DNA from: Propionibacteriaceae bacterium
GTDB lineage: Bacteria > Actinomycetota > Actinomycetes > Propionibacteriales > Propionibacteriaceae
NCBI GenBank assembly: GCA_025965155.1
Contig: JAOPXN010000097.1
Coordinates: forward strand, 1-41,569
DNA length: 41,569 bases
Direction: 5' to 3'
In this document: positions 19,166-27,677 of the stretch, piece by piece
Layout: each line of letters begins with the position of its first letter
Numbering within the stretch: position 1 is the first letter of the stretch
Made by a program: the position numbers and the translations under genes
The notes under the pieces: generated by a model
Seen by the model: only the letters and a program-made list of their open reading frames with translations
Database searches by the model: none
Told to the model about the DNA's origin: nothing

Positions 19166-19927
19166 TCATGAGGAGACGAACTGCTGCCCACCGTCGATGT
19201 CGTACGTCGCGCCGGTAAGTGCCGTGTTGGTCATGATGTGCACGGCGAGCGCGGCGACGTCGGCGGCGGTAACGACGCGGCCGATCGGTAGCGTCGCCCG
19301 AAGCTCGTTCCGGCGCTCCTCGAGTCGATCTCCCAGCACCGATGCCGACAACGGGGTGTCGACAAAGCCTGCAGCGATGAGATTGATGCGAACCGGTGCG
19401 AGCTCGAGCGCGAGCGCGGCGGTGAACGGAGGCAGCGCGGCAGTCGCGGCGGAGGCGATCCCGAGGCCGTGACCGACGCGCCGACCACCGGTGCCACCCA
19501 TGAGCAGCAGTGTTCCGCCAGGCCGGATCTTGTCGGCGGCGTTGCGTGCGACCTCAAGCCCGAGCACGACGTGCCCGCTGATGGCCTCGCGCACCTTGGC
19601 TGTGTCCATCTCGAGCAATGGCCCGTACGTCGGGCTGCCGGCCGTGACCATCACATGGTCGATTGGCGTCGGTAGGTCCTGGAAGAAGCTCTTCAGAGCA
19701 GCCGCGTCGTTGGCGTCGAAGGCGGCTGTGCGTTCCGCGCCAACTTCCAGCGCTGCTTGCTTGAGTCGGTCGGGATTGCGGCCGGTGATGATGACACGGG
19801 CACCCTCACCCCGGGCACGTCGAGCTGTCTCGAGCCCGATGCCTGCGCTACCGCCGATCACGACGACGGTTTGTCCGGCCAGTTCCGGTTCGAGGTGGGT
19901 GGGAACAGAAGTGGCTGCGCTGGTCAT
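19166..19927 (-). CDS. SDR-family oxidoreductase, atypical active site
   Basis: A 253-aa Rossmann-fold protein. The cofactor site VVVIGGSAGIGLETARRA is of classical SDR type, and R in ITGRNPDRL suggests NADP preference. RINLIAAGFVDTP and the C-terminal YDIDGGQQ complete the fold. The catalytic YxxxK is not visible: the expected position reads GLGIASAATAALPPFTAAL, without tyrosine or lysine. Either it uses another mechanism or it is a binding protein. ATG at 19927 is chosen because GGAGGA precedes it; the frame is open to 20116. It is convergent with the VOC gene. Confidence 0.85.
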   Translation of the reverse strand: MTSAATSVPTHLEPELAGQTVVVIGGSAGIGLETARRARGEGARVIITGRNPDRLKQAALEVGAERTAAFDANDAAALKSFFQDLPTPIDHVMVTAGSPTYGPLLEMDTAKVREAISGHVVLGLEVARNAADKIRPGGTLLLMGGTGGRRVGHGLGIASAATAALPPFTAALALELAPVRINLIAAGFVDTPLSASVLGDRLEERRNELRATLPIGRVVTAADVAALAVHIMTNTALTGATYDIDGGQQFVSS

Positions 19928-20385
19928 GATTCCTCCGATGCGTTGTGTCGGTGACCGATCACCGGGCTGCCGGGGTGCCTGAGTCGTTTGTCGGCGCACC
20001 ACGACTCCCGTGCCGCTCATGAGCGGGTCCCGTAGCCCATGCAGCCTCGCCGATACGAGGCACCCACGGCGACCCCATCTCTCGCCGTTAGTCGAATGCG
20101 CATGCTTCTGGAACACCCGCTCGACCCGGCGCCTCGAGAGTGCGAGGCGTCCGACCCAGCCAGTATTGCAATCGAACCCGGTGAGGGACAGATGTTAAGC
20201 GATCCGTCGTACGGTCATCGCGAATCCGGCCGCGGTTCGCATCCACGACGATGTCGAAGCGCCAGTCAGACCCCGCGATGACGACGTCATCACTCACATC
20301 GGGTGATGACTCAAGGACTTGAGTGGTGGTTCGCTGCGAAGAGGTGCTGGTCTGGCCTGGCCGATCACGCCAAGGGAGGTTCAAG
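19928..20385. other. Divergent promoter region between the SDR and zwf
   Basis: 458 bases without a convincing gene. It has a 7-bp hairpin (cgcctcg at 20130-20136 with cgaggcg at 20143-20149) and, nearest zwf, the second copy of the 17-nt palindrome at 20290-20306, there flanked by a longer dyad gtcatcac/gtgatgac (20286-20310). Confidence 0.5.
20290..20306. promoter_or_regulatory. 17-nt palindrome, probable operator (copy 2)
   Basis: TCACTCACATCGGGTGA, 16 of 17 identical to the palindrome at 18196-18212. It sits 80 bases upstream of the zwf start within a wider dyad (20286-20310). Confidence 0.6.
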
Positions 20386-21834
20386 ATGGCAGCGACGATG
20401 ACGGAGAGCCGGACAGCGCCCACCCCGGCGGGGCAGCAGGGCGAGGGTCGGCGCGCCGCGGACGTCCTCGTAATCTTCGGCATTACAGGTGACTTGGCGA
20501 GGGTGATGACGTTCAGGTCGCTGTACCGGCTCGAGGCACGCGGCCTGCTGCAGTGCCCGATCATCGGACTGGCGGCTGATGACTGGACCGTGGACCAGCT
20601 GGTGCAGCGCGCGCGGGAGTCGATCGAAGGCACTGGAGAGGTCATCGAGCCCGCGATCTTCAACCGTTTCGTGGCGCGACTGTCCTACCTGCACGGAGAC
20701 TTCGACGATGCGGCGACCTACACCCATGTTGCTGAAGTTATGAAGGGCGCCGCCAACCCGGTGTTCTATCTCGAGATCCCACCGTTCCTCTTCAGCGCTG
20801 TGGTCCGGGGGCTTGCCGACGCAGGTCTGACCAAGACGGGCCGGGTCGTGGTGGAGAAACCGTTCGGGAGCGACCGAACCTCCGCTCATGCCCTGGCCGA
20901 AGAACTGCATCAGTACATCGACGAGACGCAGCTGTACCGGATCGACCACTACCTGGGGAAGATGGGCCTGGAGGAGATCCTCTACCTGCGGTTCGCCAAC
21001 ACGATGCTGGAGCCGGTCTGGAACCGGAACTACCTGCAATCCGTGCAGATCACCATGGCGGAGGACTTCGGCGTCGAAGACCGTGGACACTTCTACGATC
21101 CCGTCGGTGCACTGCGCGACGTGGTGGTCAACCACCTCATGCAGGTGGTAGCCGCTGCCGCGATGGAGCCGCCATCCGGTGGCGACCCCGAGACGATCAA
21201 GGATGCACAGGTCGCCGTGTTCCGCGCCATCCACCAGGCCGATCCGGCGCATTACGTCCGCGGCCAGTACGACGGCTACCGTGGCATCGACGGTGTCACC
21301 GCCGACTCGACCACCGAGACCTACGCCGCGCTGCGGCTCGACATCGACAACTGGCGGTGGTCAGGGGTTCCGTTCTTCATCCGGACCGGCAAGAAACTCC
21401 CGGTCACCCAGACCGAGCTCCGGCTCGTCTTCAAGGATCCGCCCCGGTTGGGCTTCGGTTTCGGCAGAGATCGGCGACCGGATACGAATCAGCTCGTCAT
21501 CAAGCTTGATCCATCGACGGGGATCAGAGTGAGCGTCGCTGCCCGGCGCGCGGATGCCGACGGCCCCGAGGCAATCAACCTCGACATGGAGTTCGCGAGC
21601 GAAGGGGGTGAAGGCCCTACCCCGTACGAGGTGCTGCTCCATGCCGCGATGGTCGGGCAGAGTATCCGGTTCACCCGCCAGGACGGGGTCGAGCAGGCGT
21701 GGCGAGTCATGCAGCCGCTGCTGGATGCGCCGCCTCCAGTGCAGCCTTACGCTCCCGGCTCATGGGGTCCAGCGGCCGCGGACCAACTCACTGCGGACAC
21801 CGGCGGCTGGTACCAGCCCTGGGTGGGCTCATGA
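20386..21834 (+). CDS. zwf: Glucose-6-phosphate dehydrogenase
   Basis: A 482-aa enzyme that makes NADPH by oxidising glucose-6-phosphate, the first step of the pentose phosphate pathway. The NADP site is [10 protein letters not shown] (residues 31-40), the substrate and catalytic block RIDHYLGK has H188, and [18 protein letters not shown] and the C-terminal domain follow in order. The motif [15 protein letters not shown] differs from the commoner GASGDLAxRKLxPALY, so this is a divergent paralogue rather than the main zwf of a tkt-tal-zwf-opcA operon. GGGAGG precedes the ATG at 20386. Redox-linked neighbours fit a stress NADPH supply role. Confidence 0.92.
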   Translation: MAATMTESRTAPTPAGQQGEGRRAADVLVIFGITGDLARVMTFRSLYRLEARGLLQCPIIGLAADDWTVDQLVQRARESIEGTGEVIEPAIFNRFVARLSYLHGDFDDAATYTHVAEVMKGAANPVFYLEIPPFLFSAVVRGLADAGLTKTGRVVVEKPFGSDRTSAHALAEELHQYIDETQLYRIDHYLGKMGLEEILYLRFANTMLEPVWNRNYLQSVQITMAEDFGVEDRGHFYDPVGALRDVVVNHLMQVVAAAAMEPPSGGDPETIKDAQVAVFRAIHQADPAHYVRGQYDGYRGIDGVTADSTTETYAALRLDIDNWRWSGVPFFIRTGKKLPVTQTELRLVFKDPPRLGFGFGRDRRPDTNQLVIKLDPSTGIRVSVAARRADADGPEAINLDMEFASEGGEGPTPYEVLLHAAMVGQSIRFTRQDGVEQAWRVMQPLLDAPPPVQPYAPGSWGPAAADQLTADTGGWYQPWVGS

Positions 21835-21999
21835 GCACCACCGCACCCCGGGAGCCGCGGGTGCAGAGCGCTTTGGCCGTCACCGTTCCCGGCCGGTTGC
21901 TGGACGAGACCGACGAGGGTTCACCTGGCGACCGAAGCATGCCAATGTTGACAAAGGGTTCGACCCATGTGGACCCATCCGACCTCGAGGGAGTTGATC

Positions 22000-22482
22000 G
22001 TGAGCACAACCGATGCGCCATTGGACCTCTACGTCGCTGCGTACAGCGATCCCGCTGCTGCCCAACAGGACTGGGACGGTATCAAACAGCTGGCCCGCGA
22101 CAAAGTGGTGACCGTCGAGGCGTTAGTTCTGGTGAGCCGGGATGACGATGGCAAGATCCATGTCAAGGACAACGCCCACGAGGTAGGCCTGGGAGCAGCC
22201 GTTGGCGCCGTCGGTGGCGCACTGGTCGGGCTCATCTTCCCACCGGCTCTCCTGGCTTCCGCCGCGGTCGGCGCGGGCATGGGCGCCGGCGCCGGGGCTA
22301 TCGTCGACCAGGTCCAAAAGCACCAGATCAAGAGCGACGTCGAACAAACCCTGCCCCCCGGAAGTTCCGGCATCGTCGCCTTGCTTGAAGAACGCTGGGT
22401 CACCGACGTGGAGCAGGCGCTCGCCAAGGCGGACCGCTCCGAGAAGCACCACGTCCACGACAGCACACAGACGAACACTTGA
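22000..22482 (+). CDS. DUF1269 family protein with glycine-zipper membrane hairpin
   Basis: A 160-aa protein. The N-terminal DLYVAAYSDPAAAQQDWDGIKQLARDK and VEALVLVSRDDDGKIHVKDNAH blocks are DUF1269. A glycine-rich hydrophobic hairpin follows (GLGAAVGAVGGALVGLIFPPALLASAAVGAGMGAGAGA, about 65-105), and then a charged C-terminal domain. Function is unknown; such proteins appear in stress regulons. GTG at 22000 is chosen because GGGAG lies upstream and the conserved part begins right after it. The 165 bases from zwf could allow co-transcription. Confidence 0.85.
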   Translation: MSTTDAPLDLYVAAYSDPAAAQQDWDGIKQLARDKVVTVEALVLVSRDDDGKIHVKDNAHEVGLGAAVGAVGGALVGLIFPPALLASAAVGAGMGAGAGAIVDQVQKHQIKSDVEQTLPPGSSGIVALLEERWVTDVEQALAKADRSEKHHVHDSTQTNT

Positions 22483-22528
22483 GCCTTCGGTAACCCACCT
22501 CCCGACCCGGTCGGTTGGGTGAAGGCTC
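22481..22528 (+). terminator. Hairpin terminator overlapping the DUF1269 stop codon
   Basis: gagccttc (22481-22488) pairs with gaaggctc (22521-22528), and an inner accca/tgggt pair (22493-22497 with 22516-22520) extends it across a small bulge. The hairpin begins within the TGA stop. Confidence 0.7.
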
Positions 22529-22726
22529 GCATTCGTCTGCCAGCCTGCCCGACGGCCAGGTGGCACCTGGTAGCGGTACGGCGGAGACCCCCGCGTAGGA
22601 ACGCCCCTCGACCGTGCTCACAGCCACACCCGTCGCGAGCCTGATCCCCTGCCTCGCCGGAGGAGATGGTGAGCGCTCGGTTGCGGCGAAATGCTGCGCC
22701 GCGCACGCAGACATCCTGGTCACCGG

Positions 22727-23367
22727 GCGCCTTCCCGCTGGACTACTGGTCACCCGTCGAGATTCTGAACACGCCACGACCCCAAGTCGCCGCGCCCCGG
22801 ATCCGCTACGTGTACTACCCCGACACCGCACCCGTGTCTGAATGGCAGGCCGTAAACACCCGCAACCGGTCCTTCGGGATCGGGGCACTCGTCGACATCC
22901 CGGTCCCGGGCGCCGAGGGCGTGCTCTTTGCCATCGGGGCGCGCTTCGGTGGCCATGCTCTCTACGTGAAGGACAATCGACTGGACTACGTAAACAGCTT
23001 TATGGGCAGCGACGAGCAGATGATCATCGGGTTGGAGGACGTGCCGACCGGCGTGAACCTCATTCTCGCGGCATCGTTCGAGAAGGACGGGTCAACATTT
23101 CGATGGCGCAACCGGGGTGCTGTCGCTCTATCACGATGACCGCAAGGTCGCCGAGGGGCGCATCAAAACCCAGCTCGGAGGCTTCGCCCTCCGGCGCAGC
23201 CCTAACCGTCGGCCGTCAGAGCGGTGAACCGGTGACCCAGGACTACCCGGGGGAGTCCCCGCACCGGTTCACAGGTGGCACGATCAGTTGGGTGGCGGTG
23301 GACGTCAGCGGCGAACCCTACGCCGATCTCAGGCGTGAAGCCGCCCTGGATGCTGATGCGTGAATAG
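22727..23367 (+). pseudogene. Arylsulfatase C-terminal remnant, frameshifted
   Basis: Only the C-terminal domain of an AtsA-type sulfatase survives. In one frame: LDYWSPVEILNTPRPQ, YVYYPDTAPVSEW, FGIGALVDIPVPGAEGVLF, GGHALYVKDNRLDYVNSF and NLILAASFEKDG. The frame then shifts near 23090 to TGVLSLYHDDRKVAEGRIKTQ, shifts again near 23195 to SGEPVTQDYPGESPHRFTGG and VAVDVSGEPYADLRREAAL, and once more to finish LMRE-stop at 23365-23367. The whole catalytic domain, with the formylglycine cysteine, is missing upstream. At least three indels make it non-functional. The next remnant begins at the following base. Confidence 0.88.
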
Positions 23368-23770
23368 GTGTTCGATGGCGGCAGCGCCGTGCGCGCCGCA
23401 CGTCCCTGGCTGAGGACATGGCGCGGCCCGGCATCGGGTTCCTCGGTGTCTCCCTCGCCTTGGGGTTTGACCGTGCTGCAGGCGCGTACGCCGTAGGGCC
23501 GCTGTCCGGCGGCCAGTTCAAAGCGCCGTGACAGTTGGTCTGGCGATGGCGAGCCGGTTGGCCTGGAATGGGCTACTCAAGTCGTCGCTGTGACGCTAGC
23601 TGCCCCGGTGCTTTTCCTTATTGGTAACGGCAAGCCGGGATCGGCGCGATCGAGACGGGTTCGCATCCAAGGGATAAGGCTCCCGATCCCGGATGGGTAC
23701 GGACTCGGCGCGGCGCTGCTGATCGAGGTGGCTGCGGCGTTCCGCTACGTCATCCCTGGGGGACCGACGA
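23368..23770 (+). pseudogene. Aquaporin (AqpZ-like) remnant, frameshifted and 5'-truncated
   Basis: Pieces of a glycerol/water channel in order but in different frames: VFDGGSAVRAA (normally VFGGCGSAVLAA), GIGFLGVSLALG, AGAYAVGPLSGGQFKAP (the first NPA loop, damaged), VGLAMASRLAW, then TQVVAVTLAAPVLFLIGNGKPG and GYGLGAALLIEVAA. The start codon and first half-helix are absent, since the remnant begins directly after the sulfatase stop. The second NPA loop and the C-terminus are not recognisable. At least three indels are needed. Confidence 0.82.
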
Positions 23771-23790
23771 CCGTTCAACAGTCCCAACGT

Positions 23791-24196
23791 CGGTACGGCG
23801 TCGACCGGGGGATGAAAGGTCGAACTCGTTTCATAGTTGCCTGAGCGCTGGCTGAGCGAGAGCAAGTCGCGGAGTTGCGCCCGCTGCAGGTCTCGTGGAG
23901 TTCGTCCGGCGGGGTGGTGGGCCCTGCCAGACGGCACGGGAGCGCATACAACCCGACGGCAGACGACTCGCCGACCCAACTCGCGGTGGATTCGAAACTA
24001 CGTTCACAGGCTTACGGCAGCGGTCCCGGTAATCCTTCCAACGTAGAGCGCATATACGGCACCAGTCAGATTGCAGCCACCCTCACATTCGCGACGATGT
24101 TGTGCACAGACAAGACGCTCATGCGGATTCGAGCGAGGTCTGACCCGCACTCGAATCGGCATACGCCCTGAACCCGGAAAAGGGGGTGTACACATC
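23791..24196. other. Upstream region of the peptide locus, no gene seen
   Basis: About 400 bases between the aquaporin remnant and the short peptide gene. No recognisable product is encoded. It should contain the promoter of the peptide operon; ttgcag at 24070-24075 is a possible -35 but no matching -10 is clear. Confidence 0.45.
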
Positions 24197-24271
24197 ATGG
24201 TCAAGATTTCAATTCGCAAGCCAGGCGCTATCCGCCTGACCACTCGCAGCTCCTGTTACTACTGCTGCTAA
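24197..24271 (+). CDS. Candidate RiPP precursor peptide (24 aa, Cys/Tyr-rich C-terminus)
   Basis: ATG at 24197, after an AGGGGGTG ribosome site, encodes 24 residues. The N-terminal part is basic and acid-free (K3, R7, K8, R13, R17, with KPGAIRLTTR) and the C-terminus is SSCYYCC-stop. Three cysteines and two tyrosines in the last five positions look like a modified core behind a short leader. It is followed by a 12-bp inverted repeat and then by a PqqD-domain membrane metalloprotease, a TPR protein and a flavin reductase. Short peptide plus PqqD-like recognition domain is the classical RiPP layout. No homologue is known to me. Too short for ordinary gene callers. Translation itself is an inference. 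Confidence 0.68.
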   Translation: MVKISIRKPGAIRLTTRSSCYYCC

Positions 24272-24280
24272 TTGTGGGCC

Positions 24281-24326
24281 AGCGGTGGTGGAGCAGCGCA
24301 GATGTGGTTGTTGATCCACCACCGCT
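24281..24326 (+). promoter_or_regulatory. Inverted repeat between precursor and processing genes, probable attenuator
   Basis: agcggtggtgga (24281-24292) pairs perfectly with tccaccaccgct (24315-24326) across a 22-base loop. It lies ten bases after the peptide stop and before the protease gene. Partial termination or mRNA stabilisation here would yield more peptide than enzyme, as in many bacteriocin and RiPP operons. Confidence 0.75.
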
Positions 24327-24364
24327 CACTAACGTCTTGAGCCGAAAGAAGGGCAGTGATCTCC

Positions 24365-25549
24365 ATGAGTGCCACTGAGAGCGAATACGGTGTGATGTCA
24401 CTGCACGCCTTGACCTTTGTGGAAGAGCCGCAGGGTGTCATGGTCGGCCGGCCGGAAACCGGCTCCTACGCCATGTTCCCAGAGGAAGGTGCGGAGGCTG
24501 TGCGGCATCTGCTGGCGGGCATGCCCCTCGCCGATGTTGGGGAGTGGTACGAGGCGCGCTATGGCGATCCGCTGGATCTGGAGGACCTGAGGGCCGCCCT
24601 CGCTGAGCTCGGATTTCTCCGCCAGCCAGGCGACCCGGACCCCCGACCGGTTCGTGGGCAGCGGCTGGGGCGGTGGGCATTCTCACCACCGGCCTGGGCG
24701 TTTTACCTGGCGGTCATCGTTGGCGCCAGTGTGTTGATGATGACGGACATCACTTTGCGTCCGTCCTACCGCACGCTCTTCTTCACGTCGCATATCTCAC
24801 TCATCAACGTAAGCCTCGCGCTCGGTCAATTTCCCTGTGTCGCTCTTCATGAGTTCTACCACTCTTTAGCGGGCCGGCGCCTGGGGCTGCCATCGCGGTT
24901 CAGTGTCGGGCGGCGCCTCTACTATCTTGTGGCAGAGACGCAGTTGAACTCCCTCTACAGTGTGCCTCGGCGTCAACGCTACCTGCCCTTCCTCGCGGGC
25001 AGCCTCATGGACATCGTCTCGGTGTCGATCCTCACGCTTCTCTGCGCTGTGTTGCGCGCAACTGGCGCTCCGCCGTGGCTTGGCGGGTACGCGCTGGCAC
25101 TGGCCTTCACAGGTGTGTTGCGGCTGTTGTGGCAAGGCCTGTTTTATCTCGAGACTGATTTGTATTTCGTTATCTCTACCGCCGTGGGGTCCACCGACCT
25201 GCAAAATGCAGCTCGTTACCTTCTCCGGTGTTGGCTCGGTCGTACATTTCGCCGCTCCGTCGAGATGGAACCCGACAGGTGGACCGATCATGACCTTAGG
25301 GTCGCTCGCTTCTACGCCCCTCTTCTTGTGCTCGGCTACGCCTTTTCGATCGCCACCATGCTGTGGGCCGGTTTGCCCGCGACCGTGCGGTTCGTCACGA
25401 CATTGTGGCATCGGTTTGACGGTAGCCACCCGCTGACCATCGGCTTGTTCATAGACAGTGTTGTCTTCATTCTCCTGTCTGGAAGTCAACTCACCCTGCT
25501 CGGCTATTTCACAATTCGTGACTGGCGCGCCAAACGACGCACCAGCTAA
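24365..25549 (+). CDS. PqqD-like domain fused to an M50-like membrane metalloprotease
   Basis: A 394-aa protein. Residues about 10-90 look like a PqqD/RRE domain: YAMFPEEGAEAVRHLLAG, then DPLDLEDLRAALAELGFL. Such domains bind RiPP leader peptides. Several membrane segments follow, with the zinc motif HEFYH (H162, E163, H166) in one of them and then SLAGRRLGLPSRFSVGRR. FYLETDLYFVISTAVGSTDLQNAARYLL aligns with the DGYYLL segment of peptide zinc metalloproteases, placing the third zinc ligand at D265. So it is probably an intramembrane site-2-type protease that recognises and cuts the upstream peptide. ATG 24365 fits the AGAAGGG site better than GTG 24356. The TPR gene starts 13 bases after its stop. 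Confidence 0.82.
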   Translation: MSATESEYGVMSLHALTFVEEPQGVMVGRPETGSYAMFPEEGAEAVRHLLAGMPLADVGEWYEARYGDPLDLEDLRAALAELGFLRQPGDPDPRPVRGQRLGRWAFSPPAWAFYLAVIVGASVLMMTDITLRPSYRTLFFTSHISLINVSLALGQFPCVALHEFYHSLAGRRLGLPSRFSVGRRLYYLVAETQLNSLYSVPRRQRYLPFLAGSLMDIVSVSILTLLCAVLRATGAPPWLGGYALALAFTGVLRLLWQGLFYLETDLYFVISTAVGSTDLQNAARYLLRCWLGRTFRRSVEMEPDRWTDHDLRVARFYAPLLVLGYAFSIATMLWAGLPATVRFVTTLWHRFDGSHPLTIGLFIDSVVFILLSGSQLTLLGYFTIRDWRAKRRTS

Positions 25550-25562
25550 CTAGGAGACTCCC

Positions 25563-27677
25563 GTGACCACAACCTTTTCGACGCCTTCCACGCTCGACAC
25601 CAACTTCGATTGTCACCGCCGGTTACGCGGTCCGTACTCCGGTGGTGGAGAGCTACTGCGAGTTCTGGTCCCTGATCTGATGCAAGTTGCGCCGAAAGCG
25701 GTGGCCTCGCAGGCAAGCGCCGTCGTCGTAGCGGCCCCGGACCTCGTAGATCAGTTGCCGCGGATAACACGGACCCTGACCTCGGAGGCGCCGGTGGGCG
25801 AGCGGACCCGTTACTGGTCGGCACAGCGGACCCGCGAAGTAGCCCTCGGAATTGTGGCACTGGTCGGAGAGTGGGGGCGACATTGTCACCCCGAGTTGCT
25901 GTGCCTCACTTTCTGGAATACCGCTGCCGCCGATCCCACCGACATGGAGCTCCTGGAGCTGCTGCGCGTGCGTGTAGACCCGACCACCGTGTCGGTGGTG
26001 GCTCATTCCGACTCTCGGGGGCGCCGCCACGACCCGACGGGCGACCTCGCGGACGCCTTCATTGCTGCTGACGGAACCTGCTCCGACCCTGAAGTGCTGA
26101 CTGCATACAACTCACTCGCACCGGACGAGCGCCGTCGGCGTCATTCGGAGCGCGGTCGGATCCTAGTGGAACTAGACCGGCCAGGGACCCGGTGGGGGGC
26201 CGTGCCCTACCACCTGGAGCGTGGGACCGATCCCCTTTGCCGCGGTGTGGATGCGTTGCTGGAAGCTTTGCAGTCGTGCTTCAACGCCGGCTTTTATCAC
26301 GCCTGCGTGGACTTCGCACAGCGGGGAAGGAAGCTCACCTCCTCAGCAGTCAGACCCGAGGATTATGTCCGCTTCACTCAGAAGCTCATCGCCGCCCTCT
26401 CATACCTGGATCGTGGAGAAGAAGCTCTGCCGATCATCAAGGAGCTGCGCGGCCTCGGCATAGACCCCACTGACCAGATGCGCTGTCAGTACCTGTTGGC
26501 CATGCTTTACACGCGGCATCTGCCGCCGGGCCAGCAAGATCAGGACGAAGCCCTAGCCTGTGCCAATACCGCGATCGCACTGGCCGACGGTCATTTCGAT
26601 CATAAGAAGCGAGCATTCTTCGCCGCATTCATGCGCAATGCGGGAGCGCTCGTGGACCTGCATCGTGGTGATCTGCCGGGCGCCCTGGCCAAGGTAACCG
26701 AGGCGATCAACCTCACTGACGACGCTCTGGGCGACGACGAGCATCGGTTGCACCGAGCGGTGCTCGTGCACAATCGAGGCCGGGTACTCGTCGGGATGAA
26801 GGACTACGAAGGCGGCCTCCGTGACCTCGATGAGGTGGTGCGGCGGGACCCAGAGTACGACGAAGCCTACTTTGATCGTGCGGGCGCCCATCGTGCCCGC
26901 GGTGACTTGGAGGCGGCTCTTCGGGACTACACCTACGCCATCAATCTGAGCGTGAACTTTGCAGAGGCGTACTACAACCGAGCGGACACGCTACTGGAGC
27001 TTGGGATGGCCGCAGAGGCGCTCAGCGATCTGGACACCGTCCTGAGTTTAGTTCCGGACCATGCTGAGGCACGGCTGAACCGTGCAGGTCTACTGCTCGA
27101 TCTGGGTGATCTCAAGGCAGCGGCGATCGACATCGATGCAGGGCTGGCTGCTCGGCCAGAGGACGCTCAGCTCTGGTCCGCGCGGGGTCTCTTGATGGCG
27201 GAAGTTGAAGACGTGGAACAGGCCTGGGACAGCTACTCACGGGCCCTTGAACTCGACCCAACTCTCACCGCCGCGCTGGGCAATAGAGCAGTTCTTGCCT
27301 TCTCACTCGGGAGAGTCGACGATGCCTTGGACGACTTGGGCCGGGCCATCGGGCTCGGCGACGACTCCTCGCTTCGGCTGAATCGGGGCATTGCGCGACA
27401 AGCTGCCAACGACCATGCCGGTGCGGTGTCGGACTTCTTCGCCGCGGCTGAGCTTGGAGGTGAGTCAGCCGAGCTGTGGTTCCGTCTGGGCTGTAGCCAC
27501 GCTGAGCTCGCGGAGCATCACGCAGCCGAAGCGGCCTGGCAGAGGTGCCTCAACATGTCGCGGGAGGATCCTTCAGCCCAAGACCACGCCCAACAGATCA
27601 CCGCGCTGCGCGCTCGCTACTCGACTGGCCCGGCGCTCCTGAGCATCGGCACAACAGGCCAGGCGGATGCACCATGA
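25563..27677 (+). CDS. TPR-repeat protein with a conserved-looking N-terminal domain
   Basis: A 704-aa protein with no signal peptide or membrane segment. The N-terminal domain (about 1-200) contains CHRRLRGPYSGGGELLR and RTLTSEAPVGERTRYWS, a combination I have seen at the head of actinobacterial TPR proteins of unknown function. From about 215 to 690 it is helical repeats, clearly TPRs from 385 on: YDEAYFDRAGAHRARGDLEAALRDYTYAI, FAEAYYNRADTLLELGMAAEALSDLD, HAEARLNRAGLLLDLGDLKAA and others. It is probably a scaffold or peptide-binding partner. GTG at 25563 follows AGGAG. Its stop overlaps the flavin reductase start by four bases (ATGA). Confidence 0.85.
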   Translation: MTTTFSTPSTLDTNFDCHRRLRGPYSGGGELLRVLVPDLMQVAPKAVASQASAVVVAAPDLVDQLPRITRTLTSEAPVGERTRYWSAQRTREVALGIVALVGEWGRHCHPELLCLTFWNTAAADPTDMELLELLRVRVDPTTVSVVAHSDSRGRRHDPTGDLADAFIAADGTCSDPEVLTAYNSLAPDERRRRHSERGRILVELDRPGTRWGAVPYHLERGTDPLCRGVDALLEALQSCFNAGFYHACVDFAQRGRKLTSSAVRPEDYVRFTQKLIAALSYLDRGEEALPIIKELRGLGIDPTDQMRCQYLLAMLYTRHLPPGQQDQDEALACANTAIALADGHFDHKKRAFFAAFMRNAGALVDLHRGDLPGALAKVTEAINLTDDALGDDEHRLHRAVLVHNRGRVLVGMKDYEGGLRDLDEVVRRDPEYDEAYFDRAGAHRARGDLEAALRDYTYAINLSVNFAEAYYNRADTLLELGMAAEALSDLDTVLSLVPDHAEARLNRAGLLLDLGDLKAAAIDIDAGLAARPEDAQLWSARGLLMAEVEDVEQAWDSYSRALELDPTLTAALGNRAVLAFSLGRVDDALDDLGRAIGLGDDSSLRLNRGIARQAANDHAGAVSDFFAAAELGGESAELWFRLGCSHAELAEHHAAEAAWQRCLNMSREDPSAQDHAQQITALRARYSTGPALLSIGTTGQADAP

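Noticed and set aside
21831-22145. Plus-strand frame starting ATGA at the zwf stop ([12 protein letters not shown]...)
   Set aside because: It overlaps the DUF1269 gene in another frame and its sequence becomes nonsensical after about 60 residues. It might be the stump of a lost gene but there is no family match.
23590-23844. 84-codon hypothetical membrane protein
   Set aside because: The sequence LAAPVLFLIGNGKPG and GYGLGAALLIEVAA is the middle of an aquaporin, with earlier pieces in other frames upstream, so it is a fragment of a pseudogene.
24197-24271. Lanthipeptide, thiopeptide or lasso precursor
   Set aside because: No LanB/C/M, YcaO, or lasso cyclase gene is nearby, and the peptide lacks the usual core patterns; kept as an unclassified RiPP candidate.
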